From Bacteriovoracaceae bacterium (GTDB taxonomy: Bacteria > Bdellovibrionota > UBA1018), in the NCBI GenBank assembly GCA_023250755.1, contig JAHFAC010000045.1, positions 1 through 10,153 on the forward strand: DNA of 10,153 nucleotides, given 5' to 3'. This document shows positions 1-5,767 of this stretch, one piece after another. A program made the position numbers and the translations under genes. Each line of letters begins with the position of its first letter. The stretch's first letter is position 1. The notes below the pieces were generated by a model. It saw only the letters and a list, made by a program, of their open reading frames with translations. It was not told where the DNA came from and ran no database searches.

Positions 1-1
1 G

Positions 2-868
2 CCTTATTTTGAACGGTTTTTAGCACGGTTTCCAAAGGTTGATGATCTCGCTTTGGCCTCTCAAGATGAGGTGCTTAAATTTTGGGCTGGGCTAGGCTAT
101 TATTCACGGGCAAGAAACCTTCATTGCGCTGCAAGGCAGATCATAGCTCAGGGGGGATTTCCGAAAACACGAGAGGGGTGGCTTGCGCTTCCTGGAGTAG
201 GCGCTTATACGGCGGGAGCCATTGTTTCGATTGCCCTTGATCAGCCTGAACCCATTTTAGATGGAAACGTCGAGCGAGTTTTATCTCGTGTGAGGCGGGT
301 TTCGCGCGTGCGAGGGGATGTTTTATTTAAAGCGCGCCTCTGGCGGCTTTCGCGCATCTTTGTTGAAAGAGGGCACCAGGATGGAATTCGACCCAGTCGA
401 ATGAATCAAGCTTTGATGGAGCTCGGTGCAACTCTTTGTTCACCTAAGTCGCCTAAATGCTTAGTTTGCCCTCTTTTGGAATTATGTCGTGGAGCGGCCT
501 ACGGAGATGCAGGAGCTTTTCCCCCTCGAAAAAAATCTAAGAAATGGATTCGACGCGAAGAAACGCTGCATGGTTTTTTAGATGGACGAGGGAGGATTTT
601 GCTCCGTAAGCGAGGTCCGGGCGAGTGGCGCGAAGGACTTTGGGATCTTTTAGAAGAAAAGCCTACTCGAGGAGCTGAGAAGTTAGCTGCATTGAAAACA
701 CGGTATGTGGTGACAAAACATAAAGTAGAGCGAACGACTGAGCTTTGGAGCTGTAAAGAGCCATTGGCAGATTCTCATGATTTGCGCTGGATTTCGCTGG
801 AAGATCCTGAGGTCGCGCTCGGTGCACCTGTTAGAAAGCTTTTTCAAGCAGTTAAGAAGGATTTCTGA
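2..868 (+). CDS. mutY: A/G-specific adenine DNA glycosylase MutY, 3' part (start lies upstream of the window)
   Basis: Base-excision repair enzyme that removes adenine mispaired with 8-oxoguanine, acting in the cytoplasm on DNA. The frame is open to the window edge, and its first residues (PYFERFLARFPKVDDLA) match MutY about 50 residues in, so the N-terminus with the catalytic Glu is off the window and the TTG at 53 is not the start. Counted from position 2 (288 residues), the helix-hairpin-helix is LPGVGAYTAGA at about 63-73 and the catalytic Asp is in ILDGNVERVL (Asp87, codon 260-262). The 4Fe-4S ligands C-X6-C-X2-C-X5-C lie between bases 437 and 487. A MutT-like 8-oxoG-recognition domain of about 100 residues follows (from about residue 187). 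Its recognition loop reads VVTKHKVE, where E. coli has HTFSHFHL. The stop is TGA at 866. No clear intrinsic terminator follows. Confidence 0.95.
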   Translation, partial: PYFERFLARFPKVDDLALASQDEVLKFWAGLGYYSRARNLHCAARQIIAQGGFPKTREGWLALPGVGAYTAGAIVSIALDQPEPILDGNVERVLSRVRRVSRVRGDVLFKARLWRLSRIFVERGHQDGIRPSRMNQALMELGATLCSPKSPKCLVCPLLELCRGAAYGDAGAFPPRKKSKKWIRREETLHGFLDGRGRILLRKRGPGEWREGLWDLLEEKPTRGAEKLAALKTRYVVTKHKVERTTELWSCKEPLADSHDLRWISLEDPEVALGAPVRKLFQAVKKDF

Positions 869-925
869 GCCTCTTAAATTACGTTAAAATAAAAGATTAA
901 TTAACAAAGTGGATTTTTAAAAATA

Positions 926-1031
926 AGACTGACTTTTTTGATAAAAAAAGCTCTGCTGAATTTCAGTCATTGCAGATTTTAAAAAGAGAGTTCATGATTA
1001 ATTTTATCAGGTATTAATTTAAGGTCAGTCT
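926..1031. repeat. Long-loop inverted repeat (11-bp arms, one G-T)
   Basis: AGACTGACTTT at 926-936 is complementary to AAGGTCAGTCT at 1021-1031, with a single G-T pair. The innermost eight bases, AGACTGAC and GTCAGTCT, match perfectly. A third related copy, TCAGTC at 963-968, could compete by pairing with GACTGA at 927-932. The arms are 84 bases apart, so this may be a fold-back RNA, a pair of protein-binding sites, or chance in an A+T-rich spacer. Confidence 0.4.
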
Positions 1032-1033
1032 CG

Positions 1034-1092
1034 CTCTAGTTTTATGGTTTTAGGGTTTGGATTTTCCCGGGGGGGAAAGGCCGGAACTAGAG
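1034..1092 (+). promoter_or_regulatory. Nested stem-loop in the 5' leader of the large exported-protein gene
   Basis: CTCTAGTT at 1034-1041 pairs perfectly with AACTAGAG at 1085-1092. Nested inside, TTTCCC at 1063-1068 pairs with GGGAAA at 1073-1078 around a four-G loop; the seven Gs form a homopolymer at 1069-1075. The outer stem ends 6 bases before the GGAG Shine-Dalgarno (1099-1102) and 18 bases before the ATG. This position would suit translational control or an mRNA-stabilising 5' structure. It matches no riboswitch class I know, and its function is inference. Confidence 0.4.
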
Positions 1093-1110
1093 TAAAATGG
1101 AGTGAGGCTC

Positions 1111-4100
1111 ATGAAGAGAGTGGGGTTTCAAAGAAAATTTTGTGTACGATCTTCTAATAAAGTGTGGGCGTTTTTGCCCCTGCTTTGTGTGAATTTTGTT
1201 TTTTCCTCCAGCGCTCAAGCGGTTTCCACAGCAACATCGATCAATTGCGGCCCTGCCCCGGCAGTTAAGGTTGAAGAAGTTTTTGAATTTTTTAAATCTG
1301 AGGCATCCAAGTGGCCAGGCTGTGAAAAACTGGTGCCTTCAATCGAATCGCTGGTTCAAGAGCTGAAAAAATCGGAGGTTTTAAACAGACAAGATCCAGA
1401 GGCCTTGAGTTTGGGGGGAGCAGAGGCGCCCAACTCCCCCAACTCTAATGAGAACGAACTCACGGCACTTTTTGGGCAAGCAGACTCTCAGTCTGAGAAA
1501 TCTCAAGGCCAGTTCTCAGTGATTCGAAACGGCGGGGATCGGCTCAAAATCATTTCGAATAATCTGATTTTGACGAAAACCCGAGAACTTCAGGGTCTTG
1601 TGGCGAAATTTTTAGAGTTGAAGGGAAATTTAGCTGACATCCCGATTCATGGCGTTGAAGCGCCTCGGGAGCTCAAGGATTGTCATTTGACTACTTCTGT
1701 CTCCGAAGAAGAAATGAAAGAAGCAATGAGAGAGCTGACCGGCTTGGATGTTCTCAATCTTCACAAAAAAATCAAAAAAAGACTTCGTCCGCATTTAAAA
1801 GAGATCTTGAGGCAATATAATGAGTGTCTCAGCGTAAATCCATCTCGACTTACCACACCAGCAAGCCAGGCTTGTTCTGCCTCAGATCCTGTTGAATCCT
1901 CGGAGCTTTCAAATGCGAGCTCAAGACTTACTAAAGAAAAGGAACTTTTATCAAAAATTCAAATTTTGACTAGTGATCTTGAAAAGTTGGGAGTTCAGTC
2001 ATTAAGCAAGGACTTCGCTGGAGCTATTGGTCGGCTGGGCCAGGATGCTTATAGCCAGCATAGGATGACACTCGAGGATCGAAGATTACTTGCGTCTTTT
2101 TCAAAGGAGAGTCTTGTTGACGATTCAGAAAAAGAGTCGGCATCGACTTGGAAAAAGTTGACTAGCTGGGTTCTAAAAAAATTAGAGAGAGCTAAAATTC
2201 TTTGGGCAAGGTCTCCAAAATCTCAGAACTCGCTTGACGAGCGGATGAAGTTTTTGCTCAGTGAGTTGAAATTACCCTCGAGTGTTTCTTCAGCATTCAT
2301 GACTGATCGAGAAGACAATAATGGCGCAGTAGGGCGTTCTATCTCAGCCATGAAAAATGAGTTGGATGGAATTGAAAAAAATACCGCATTAGGGACGCTT
2401 GCTGACACCGATGTAGTCCAAGAGATGAACGCCATTAAGCGCGCTAAGATTCTTTTTGATTTTCTACCGGTGGCTTATAGTTTTTACTCGGCTAAAAAAT
2501 TGTTTGAAAGGCAGTGTCAAGCGGAGGTTGAGATTTCAGGCGCTCAGGTTGTGGGAAAAGACGATTTTAAAAAATTTGAGTCTCAGATCAAAGAGTGGTG
2601 TTCCGGCAAGAGGGCAGTCACGACTGCTTCGATGATGCCGAAACTGAATAGCATAGGGGGACGGATCGCCGCGGGTGTCACCGGCGGCGGGGCTGCCGTG
2701 TCCGCTGTGTCCACCGTATCCACCGTATCTATAGACACCGGCGACACCGGAGATACCAGAAGTGTTGAAATGACCACGGTCGAGGCGAATGTAGAAACTC
2801 CCTGGGGACCCATTAAAGTTAATGTTCCTGTTCCAAAAAATTCTATAGCAAGTGTTCCGTCACTTCCTAGTGCGCATTCAGTAGGTACTCCGGTCAATTC
2901 TTTAGGAAGCGCTTCTCAGCCAGGAGTGGTTCAAGGTACTGCCTCTCTAAATGGGACAGGAGCTGGATCCAAAAGCGGGAGAGAAATACTGGCAGAGGAT
3001 ACAGATCATTTTTCTGAAAATTTAAAGGGGGAGGGATCGGGGGATCCTTCGGCGTATGACTCCTCGGTTTGGGATGGTGATGGACAGATTAAAAGTGCGG
3101 CTGAGTCCATCACAGCCCAAGCTGAGGAGTCGACCCGGAATATTTTGCGTGGAATGTTGGGTCAGGGGTTGGTCGGGCTTGATTTTAATCTTCAGGCTTC
3201 TCTTCAGGCATCGAAGATACTTGATCAATTGCAGAAGCAAAACCCTATTGCCTATAATGAAATTTTAAAAAAACTAAAGGACCAAAAAGCCTCGGAGCTC
3301 AATGCGAAAGCTGAGCAGTCTGCAAAAGAAATTCAGGAAAGAGCGAAGCAACTCGCCACTGAAATGGCTCAAAAAGAGCTGACCTCTGCCATAGCTCAAG
3401 CTAAGATCAAAGCTCGTAGCGAGTTTGAATCTGAACACAATCAGGCTATCGAGCGAATTAAAAAAGAAAAAGAAGATGCGATTGCAAGTCTTAGGGCACA
3501 AGAGTCTACTTCTCTCGACAAAATCCGTAGGCAAGAGTTAGATTCTCTTGAACAGATCAGAGCTGAGGCTAGGAGGCAATTAGAGAAGATTAAGGCAAAA
3601 GCGTCTGGCGGCGATTCATCGGCAGGACAGCAGATCAGCTCGGCTGAGGGGAGTTCAGAGGACGCGAGTTCCTCAGGAAATTTAAATGATGGAATTTTTA
3701 ATGGCAGATTACAAGAAAAATATGAGCACATAGAGACCGAAGTGATGAATGCCAAGGAGGAGGCGTTGAAAAAAATTCAAGATGAAGTACGAATGACTCT
3801 TGAGTCAGCTAAAAGAGAGTCCCCTGAAAATTTAGATCTCTTTGCGTCTCGAGTTAGCGCTGAAAAGCAAGCCGCAGAAAAACGGATCGACGTGGTTTTT
3901 GATGTAAGAAAAGCGAAAGCACGAGAAGAGCTCAGTCCAAGTGCCAGGCCTGAGGTGATGGAGCGAGAAGAACTGAGAGCTAAAAAAGCTTATGAAAATG
4001 AGCTGCAGATACGCAAGTCTGCGCAAAAAAAATATATTCTTGAACTTATTAAGCGTTTTATTGGAAAACTCAGGCGTGATGGAAAAATTTCAGCCACGAA

Positions 4101-4380
4101 TCAGCCAGGAGAGGCTCCTGTTCTGAAATTAGATCGCGGTCGGCGCTCAGTCAATGTAAAGCCCGGAGACTCTTCGGTGGTGTTTCGAGGCGACTGGAAT
4201 GATGATCAAGTGGCAGATTTTTTAAAAGATCGAATGGGCACTCCAGAAAGTTTTTCAAAAAAATCACAGATTGTCTTCAGGGATCTCAAGTTTAAAAAAG
4301 ATCATGAACAGCTTTTTTGGTTTGTCGGATTTGAAAAGCGGCGCTACACCGCGCTTCATGCGGCGTGGATAGCGGAGTAG
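1111..4380 (+). CDS. Large exported coiled-coil protein of unrecognised family
   Basis: I do not recognise this 1089-residue protein. I chose the ATG at 1111 because GGAG (1099-1102) lies 8 bases ahead; the GTG at 1102 has no good Shine-Dalgarno. Residues 1-37 form a Sec signal peptide (basic start, hydrophobic stretch at about 18-31, likely cleavage after SAQA). Residues 38-500 are mostly helical and charged, with seven Cys (46, 71, 191, 239, 255, 469, 497), compatible with disulfides after export; there are none afterwards. Residues about 515-650 are Gly/Ser/Val/Thr-rich with tandem VST and DTG triplets. Residues about 724-829 and 862-985 are Lys/Glu/Ala/Gln-rich coiled-coil blocks split by a Ser/Gly linker. 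The tail (about 985-1089) is basic and then mixed, ending near WFVGFEKRRYTALHAAW. One moderately hydrophobic segment (about 447-464) could touch a membrane. A structural envelope or surface filament role is only a guess. Confidence 0.85.
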   Translation: MKRVGFQRKFCVRSSNKVWAFLPLLCVNFVFSSSAQAVSTATSINCGPAPAVKVEEVFEFFKSEASKWPGCEKLVPSIESLVQELKKSEVLNRQDPEALSLGGAEAPNSPNSNENELTALFGQADSQSEKSQGQFSVIRNGGDRLKIISNNLILTKTRELQGLVAKFLELKGNLADIPIHGVEAPRELKDCHLTTSVSEEEMKEAMRELTGLDVLNLHKKIKKRLRPHLKEILRQYNECLSVNPSRLTTPASQACSASDPVESSELSNASSRLTKEKELLSKIQILTSDLEKLGVQSLSKDFAGAIGRLGQDAYSQHRMTLEDRRLLASFSKESLVDDSEKESASTWKKLTSWVLKKLERAKILWARSPKSQNSLDERMKFLLSELKLPSSVSSAFMTDREDNNGAVGRSISAMKNELDGIEKNTALGTLADTDVVQEMNAIKRAKILFDFLPVAYSFYSAKKLFERQCQAEVEISGAQVVGKDDFKKFESQIKEWCSGKRAVTTASMMPKLNSIGGRIAAGVTGGGAAVSAVSTVSTVSIDTGDTGDTRSVEMTTVEANVETPWGPIKVNVPVPKNSIASVPSLPSAHSVGTPVNSLGSASQPGVVQGTASLNGTGAGSKSGREILAEDTDHFSENLKGEGSGDPSAYDSSVWDGDGQIKSAAESITAQAEESTRNILRGMLGQGLVGLDFNLQASLQASKILDQLQKQNPIAYNEILKKLKDQKASELNAKAEQSAKEIQERAKQLATEMAQKELTSAIAQAKIKARSEFESEHNQAIERIKKEKEDAIASLRAQESTSLDKIRRQELDSLEQIRAEARRQLEKIKAKASGGDSSAGQQISSAEGSSEDASSSGNLNDGIFNGRLQEKYEHIETEVMNAKEEALKKIQDEVRMTLESAKRESPENLDLFASRVSAEKQAAEKRIDVVFDVRKAKAREELSPSARPEVMEREELRAKKAYENELQIRKSAQKKYILELIKRFIGKLRRDGKISATNQPGEAPVLKLDRGRRSVNVKPGDSSVVFRGDWNDDQVADFLKDRMGTPESFSKKSQIVFRDLKFKKDHEQLFWFVGFEKRRYTALHAAWIAE
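2698..2760 (+). repeat. 9-bp tandem repeat tract inside the exported coiled-coil gene
   Basis: Seven 9-base units in frame encode VSA VST VST VSI DTG DTG DTR. The first four resemble GTGTCCACC and the last three GACACCGGC. The tract is roughly self-complementary about TCTATAGA near 2726-2733, so the reverse strand gives similar triplets (DTV and VSP). It lies in the low-complexity linker, where length changes in multiples of 9 would keep the frame. Confidence 0.7.
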
Positions 4381-4409
4381 TTAAATGGTTTTAAAAATAT
4401 AAAGCCGCA

Positions 4410-4438
4410 TTGACAGAAGTCCTCAGTTCCCCCACATT
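4410..4438 (+). promoter_or_regulatory. Candidate sigma-70 promoter for crcB
   Basis: A perfect -35 TTGACA at 4410-4415 is followed 17 bases later by CACATT at 4433-4438, a poor -10 (3 of 6). A transcript from this site would begin at or next to the ATG at 4445, so the mRNA would be leaderless. That agrees with the lack of a Shine-Dalgarno there. The weak -10 keeps confidence low. Confidence 0.3.
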
Positions 4439-4444
4439 TAAAGA

Positions 4445-4834
4445 ATGCAACTGGTATGGATTGGTGTTTTTGGGGTGATGGGTGTTTATTCCCGCTATTT
4501 TCTTGGTAGCTGGCTCAGTGTGCAGTTGTCGTTTTTTTTTCCTTATGCAACGCTCCTTATTAATGTACTGGGATGTTTTTTAGCCGGAGTGGTTTATGTT
4601 CTTGGGATTGAGCATGTATCTTTCTCTCCTGAGATTCGATCGGCCATCATGGTTGGATTCTTGGGTGGATTCACGACTTTTTCTGCTTTTGGGCTCGAAG
4701 TCACAAGGCTAATTGAAGAGACTGAATATAGTTATGCCGCAGTCTATCTTGGGTTGAGCTGTATTTTGGGTATCGGCGCTGTTTTTGCTGGACTGATCTT
4801 TACTCGGTTCTTATTGGGTTCTTCTTCAGTTTGA
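4445..4834 (+). CDS. crcB: Fluoride channel CrcB/Fluc
   Basis: A small inner-membrane fluoride channel that works as a dual-topology dimer and lowers cytoplasmic fluoride. At 129 residues it has the normal length, with four hydrophobic segments (about 3-23, 33-55, 64-86, 98-123). Family signatures are visible: the N-terminal G..GVYSRYFLG (Arg17), the TM2 polar residue Asn40 in LLINVLGCFLAG, and the TM3 break GGFTTFSAFGLE (74-85) with the fluoride-track phenylalanines Phe76, Phe79 and Phe82 and the Thr77/Thr78/Ser80 region around the central Na+ site. The ATG at 4445 gives the expected N-terminus, but only AAAG precedes it. Codons 30-32 are a run of nine T (4532-4540). It follows the coiled-coil gene by 64 bases with no hairpin terminator between, so read-through is possible, and converges on the methyltransferase-like gene 18 bases away. 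Confidence 0.95.
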   Translation: MQLVWIGVFGVMGVYSRYFLGSWLSVQLSFFFPYATLLINVLGCFLAGVVYVLGIEHVSFSPEIRSAIMVGFLGGFTTFSAFGLEVTRLIEETEYSYAAVYLGLSCILGIGAVFAGLIFTRFLLGSSSV

Positions 4835-4852
4835 CAAGGCTCTTGGGGGTCT

Positions 4853-5461
4853 CTAAATCCAGCGTTTCACCTTTTTGCAAAAAGCCTCATAGCTTTCGCG
4901 ATGGAGAGATCTCATATGGTCTTCCTCAAGCCTGACTTCGATTTGGATTAGAAAGTAGGTATTGGTCATTAGTAAAAGTGTTACAGCGTTGGGCATTACA
5001 AGAAAAAAGCCCACTGAGCTCGCTAAGATCCCAAGATAGATGGGATTTCTTGAAAACCTGAAAAGCCCCTCAGAAACCAGTTCTGTACGATTTTTTCGAT
5101 CGACACCAATCCGCCACGATGCTCCCATTTGTGCTTGAGCCAATGCAGTCCAAGCAAATGAAGCGAGTAAGAGTATGGCCCCGATTCTTTGAAGGGCAGG
5201 CGCCCCAAGCCAGGAGATGGGGAGTAAGAAGGGGTAATGTTCCGGCATAAAAGAAAATAGAATGATACACAGGGCCGAGGGCCACAGGTGCCAGCGAAGT
5301 GCCGCTGCAACATATCCATGAGCGGTCTCGGGATTCGACCAGTGGATGGGATTGATGCCCGTTTGCTTCCAGACGAGAATTCCTCTCCAGACGATACAAG
5401 TGAAGAAGAAAAACAAGCCATAGATGGGAAGAAACCAATGCAAAAATTGTTCGAGTGGCAT
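4853..5461 (-). CDS. Isoprenylcysteine carboxyl methyltransferase-like membrane methyltransferase
   Basis: A 202-residue integral membrane protein of the ICMT/PEMT-like superfamily, which transfers methyl groups from S-adenosylmethionine to lipid or small substrates; the bacterial substrate is unknown. Hydrophobic segments lie at about 8-28, 52-72, 88-108 and 145-172. The conserved catalytic part is clear: GASWRIGVD at 113-121, TELVSEGLFRFSRNPIYLG at 126-144 (the RNPxYxG motif), then RLEEDHMRSLH at 177-187 and the terminal YEAFCKKVKRWI. The second and third motifs are the SAM/substrate elements of the family. The ATG at 5461 is the only plausible start, because an in-frame TAA lies 12 bases upstream. 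No Shine-Dalgarno is visible. It is divergent from the four-unit repeat gene and convergent with crcB. The exact substrate, and hence a gene symbol, cannot be given. Confidence 0.88.
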   Translation of the reverse strand: MPLEQFLHWFLPIYGLFFFFTCIVWRGILVWKQTGINPIHWSNPETAHGYVAAALRWHLWPSALCIILFSFMPEHYPFLLPISWLGAPALQRIGAILLLASFAWTALAQAQMGASWRIGVDRKNRTELVSEGLFRFSRNPIYLGILASSVGFFLVMPNAVTLLLMTNTYFLIQIEVRLEEDHMRSLHRESYEAFCKKVKRWI

Positions 5462-5558
5462 GAGATTGTTTTAACATGGTTTTTCAGCTGTGTCATTGGT
5501 TTCACATGCATCCGAAGCCTGGGTTTAAAATAAGAGGTGGGATATTGGTTTTATTTGA

Positions 5559-5587
5559 TTGAAAATATCAGCTAACTTAATTACACT
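5559..5587 (+). promoter_or_regulatory. Candidate sigma-70 promoter of the IPT/LamG repeat gene
   Basis: TTGAAA at 5559-5564 (5 of 6 to TTGACA) and TACACT at 5582-5587 (4 of 6 to TATAAT) are separated by 17 bases. Transcription would start near 5594 and give a leader of about 174 nt. TATAAG at 5595-5600 is an alternative -10 but has no fitting -35. Confidence 0.4.
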
Positions 5588-5689
5588 TATTGAGTATAAG
5601 AACTTCACATGAGTGATGTTCGATTTTGTGGTCGAAGCGGAACGTAAGCGGATGGTTCGACTATTTTAAGCGTGTTTCAGAGTGTTGAT

Positions 5690-5705
5690 AGTGACTAAGG
5701 TCACT
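5690..5705. promoter_or_regulatory. 16-base dyad AGTGACTAAGGTCACT
   Basis: Six-base perfect arms AGTGAC and GTCACT surround TAAG. It sits about 100 bases downstream of the candidate promoter and about 63 before the ATG of the repeat gene. It could be an operator or a small RNA hairpin. Confidence 0.4.
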
Positions 5706-5735
5706 TGCTGACTGGTGTGTTGTATCAAAACTTGA

Positions 5736-5749
5736 GCTCAAATTTGAGC
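5736..5749. promoter_or_regulatory. Perfect 14-base palindrome GCTCAAATTTGAGC
   Basis: The sequence equals its own reverse complement. It overlaps a second palindrome, TTGAGCTCAA (5732-5741). The end is 8 bases before the GGAGG Shine-Dalgarno, and the centre is 45 bases from that of the dyad at 5690-5705. A dimeric regulator site is plausible; an RNA role is less so, because a hairpin would need to open the AT centre as its loop. Confidence 0.45.
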
Positions 5750-5767
5750 AGGCAGGTGGAGGTATTA

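Larger units (their letters stand above)
869..1110. other. A+T-rich intergenic spacer with nested inverted repeats
   Basis: A 242-base gap between mutY and the large exported-protein gene. It has no coding capacity that looks real and no hairpin followed by a T-run that would pass as an intrinsic terminator for mutY. I found no convincing sigma-70 promoter: TTGCAG at 970 with CATGAT at 993 (17-base spacing) is the best I could find and is weak. The right half carries two consecutive inverted-repeat structures, listed separately, and the Shine-Dalgarno of the next gene (GGAG at 1099-1102). Confidence 0.6.
5594..5767 (+). promoter_or_regulatory. Long 5' leader with several dyads, ending in a strong ribosome binding site
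   Basis: If the promoter at 5559-5587 is right, this is the untranslated leader of the repeat gene. It contains three alternating copies of TTCGA/TCGAA (5619-5623, 5632-5636, 5656-5660). The middle copy can pair with either neighbour; with the downstream one it forms TGGTCGAA/TTCGACTA (5629-5636 with 5656-5663, one G-T). It also holds a direct repeat AAGCGGA (5635-5641 and 5646-5652), a 16-base dyad and a 14-base palindrome listed separately. The Shine-Dalgarno GGAGG (5758-5762) lies 5 bases before the ATG at 5768 and 8 before the ATG at 5771. No known riboswitch consensus is evident. Confidence 0.4.

Noticed and set aside
53..868. MutY starting at TTG 53 as a complete short protein
   Set aside because: The frame is open to the window edge and the residues before 53 match the MutY family, so the gene is cut by the window, not short.
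1102..1110. GTG at 1102 as start of the coiled-coil protein
   Set aside because: No suitable Shine-Dalgarno precedes it, and GGAG is ideally placed for the ATG at 1111, which also gives a normal signal peptide.
2583..2897. Minus-strand 104-codon frame with VSP/DTV repeats
   Set aside because: Its repeats come from the self-complementary 9-base tract of the real plus-strand gene; there is no other sign of coding.
3280..4100. TolA- or colicin-like identity for the coiled-coil region
   Set aside because: The resemblance is only Lys/Glu/Ala-rich composition typical of coiled coils; no TolA or colicin domain is visible.
4381..4444. Fluoride riboswitch upstream of crcB
   Set aside because: The gap lacks the conserved GGNGATGG-type start and the pseudoknot-forming segments of the class.
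5288..5533. Plus-strand 81-codon frame overlapping the methyltransferase-like gene
   Set aside because: It is a shadow of the minus-strand gene, with no ribosome site and no recognisable product.
5620..5665. Cyclic-di-GMP (GEMM) riboswitch before the repeat gene
   Set aside because: GGAACGTAAGCGG loosely recalls part of the GEMM consensus, but the other conserved segments and the two-helix layout are not there.
5705..5767. TTG at 5705 as start of the IPT/LamG protein
   Set aside because: It would put 21 extra residues ahead of the signal peptide. GGAGG points to the ATG at 5768 or 5771.
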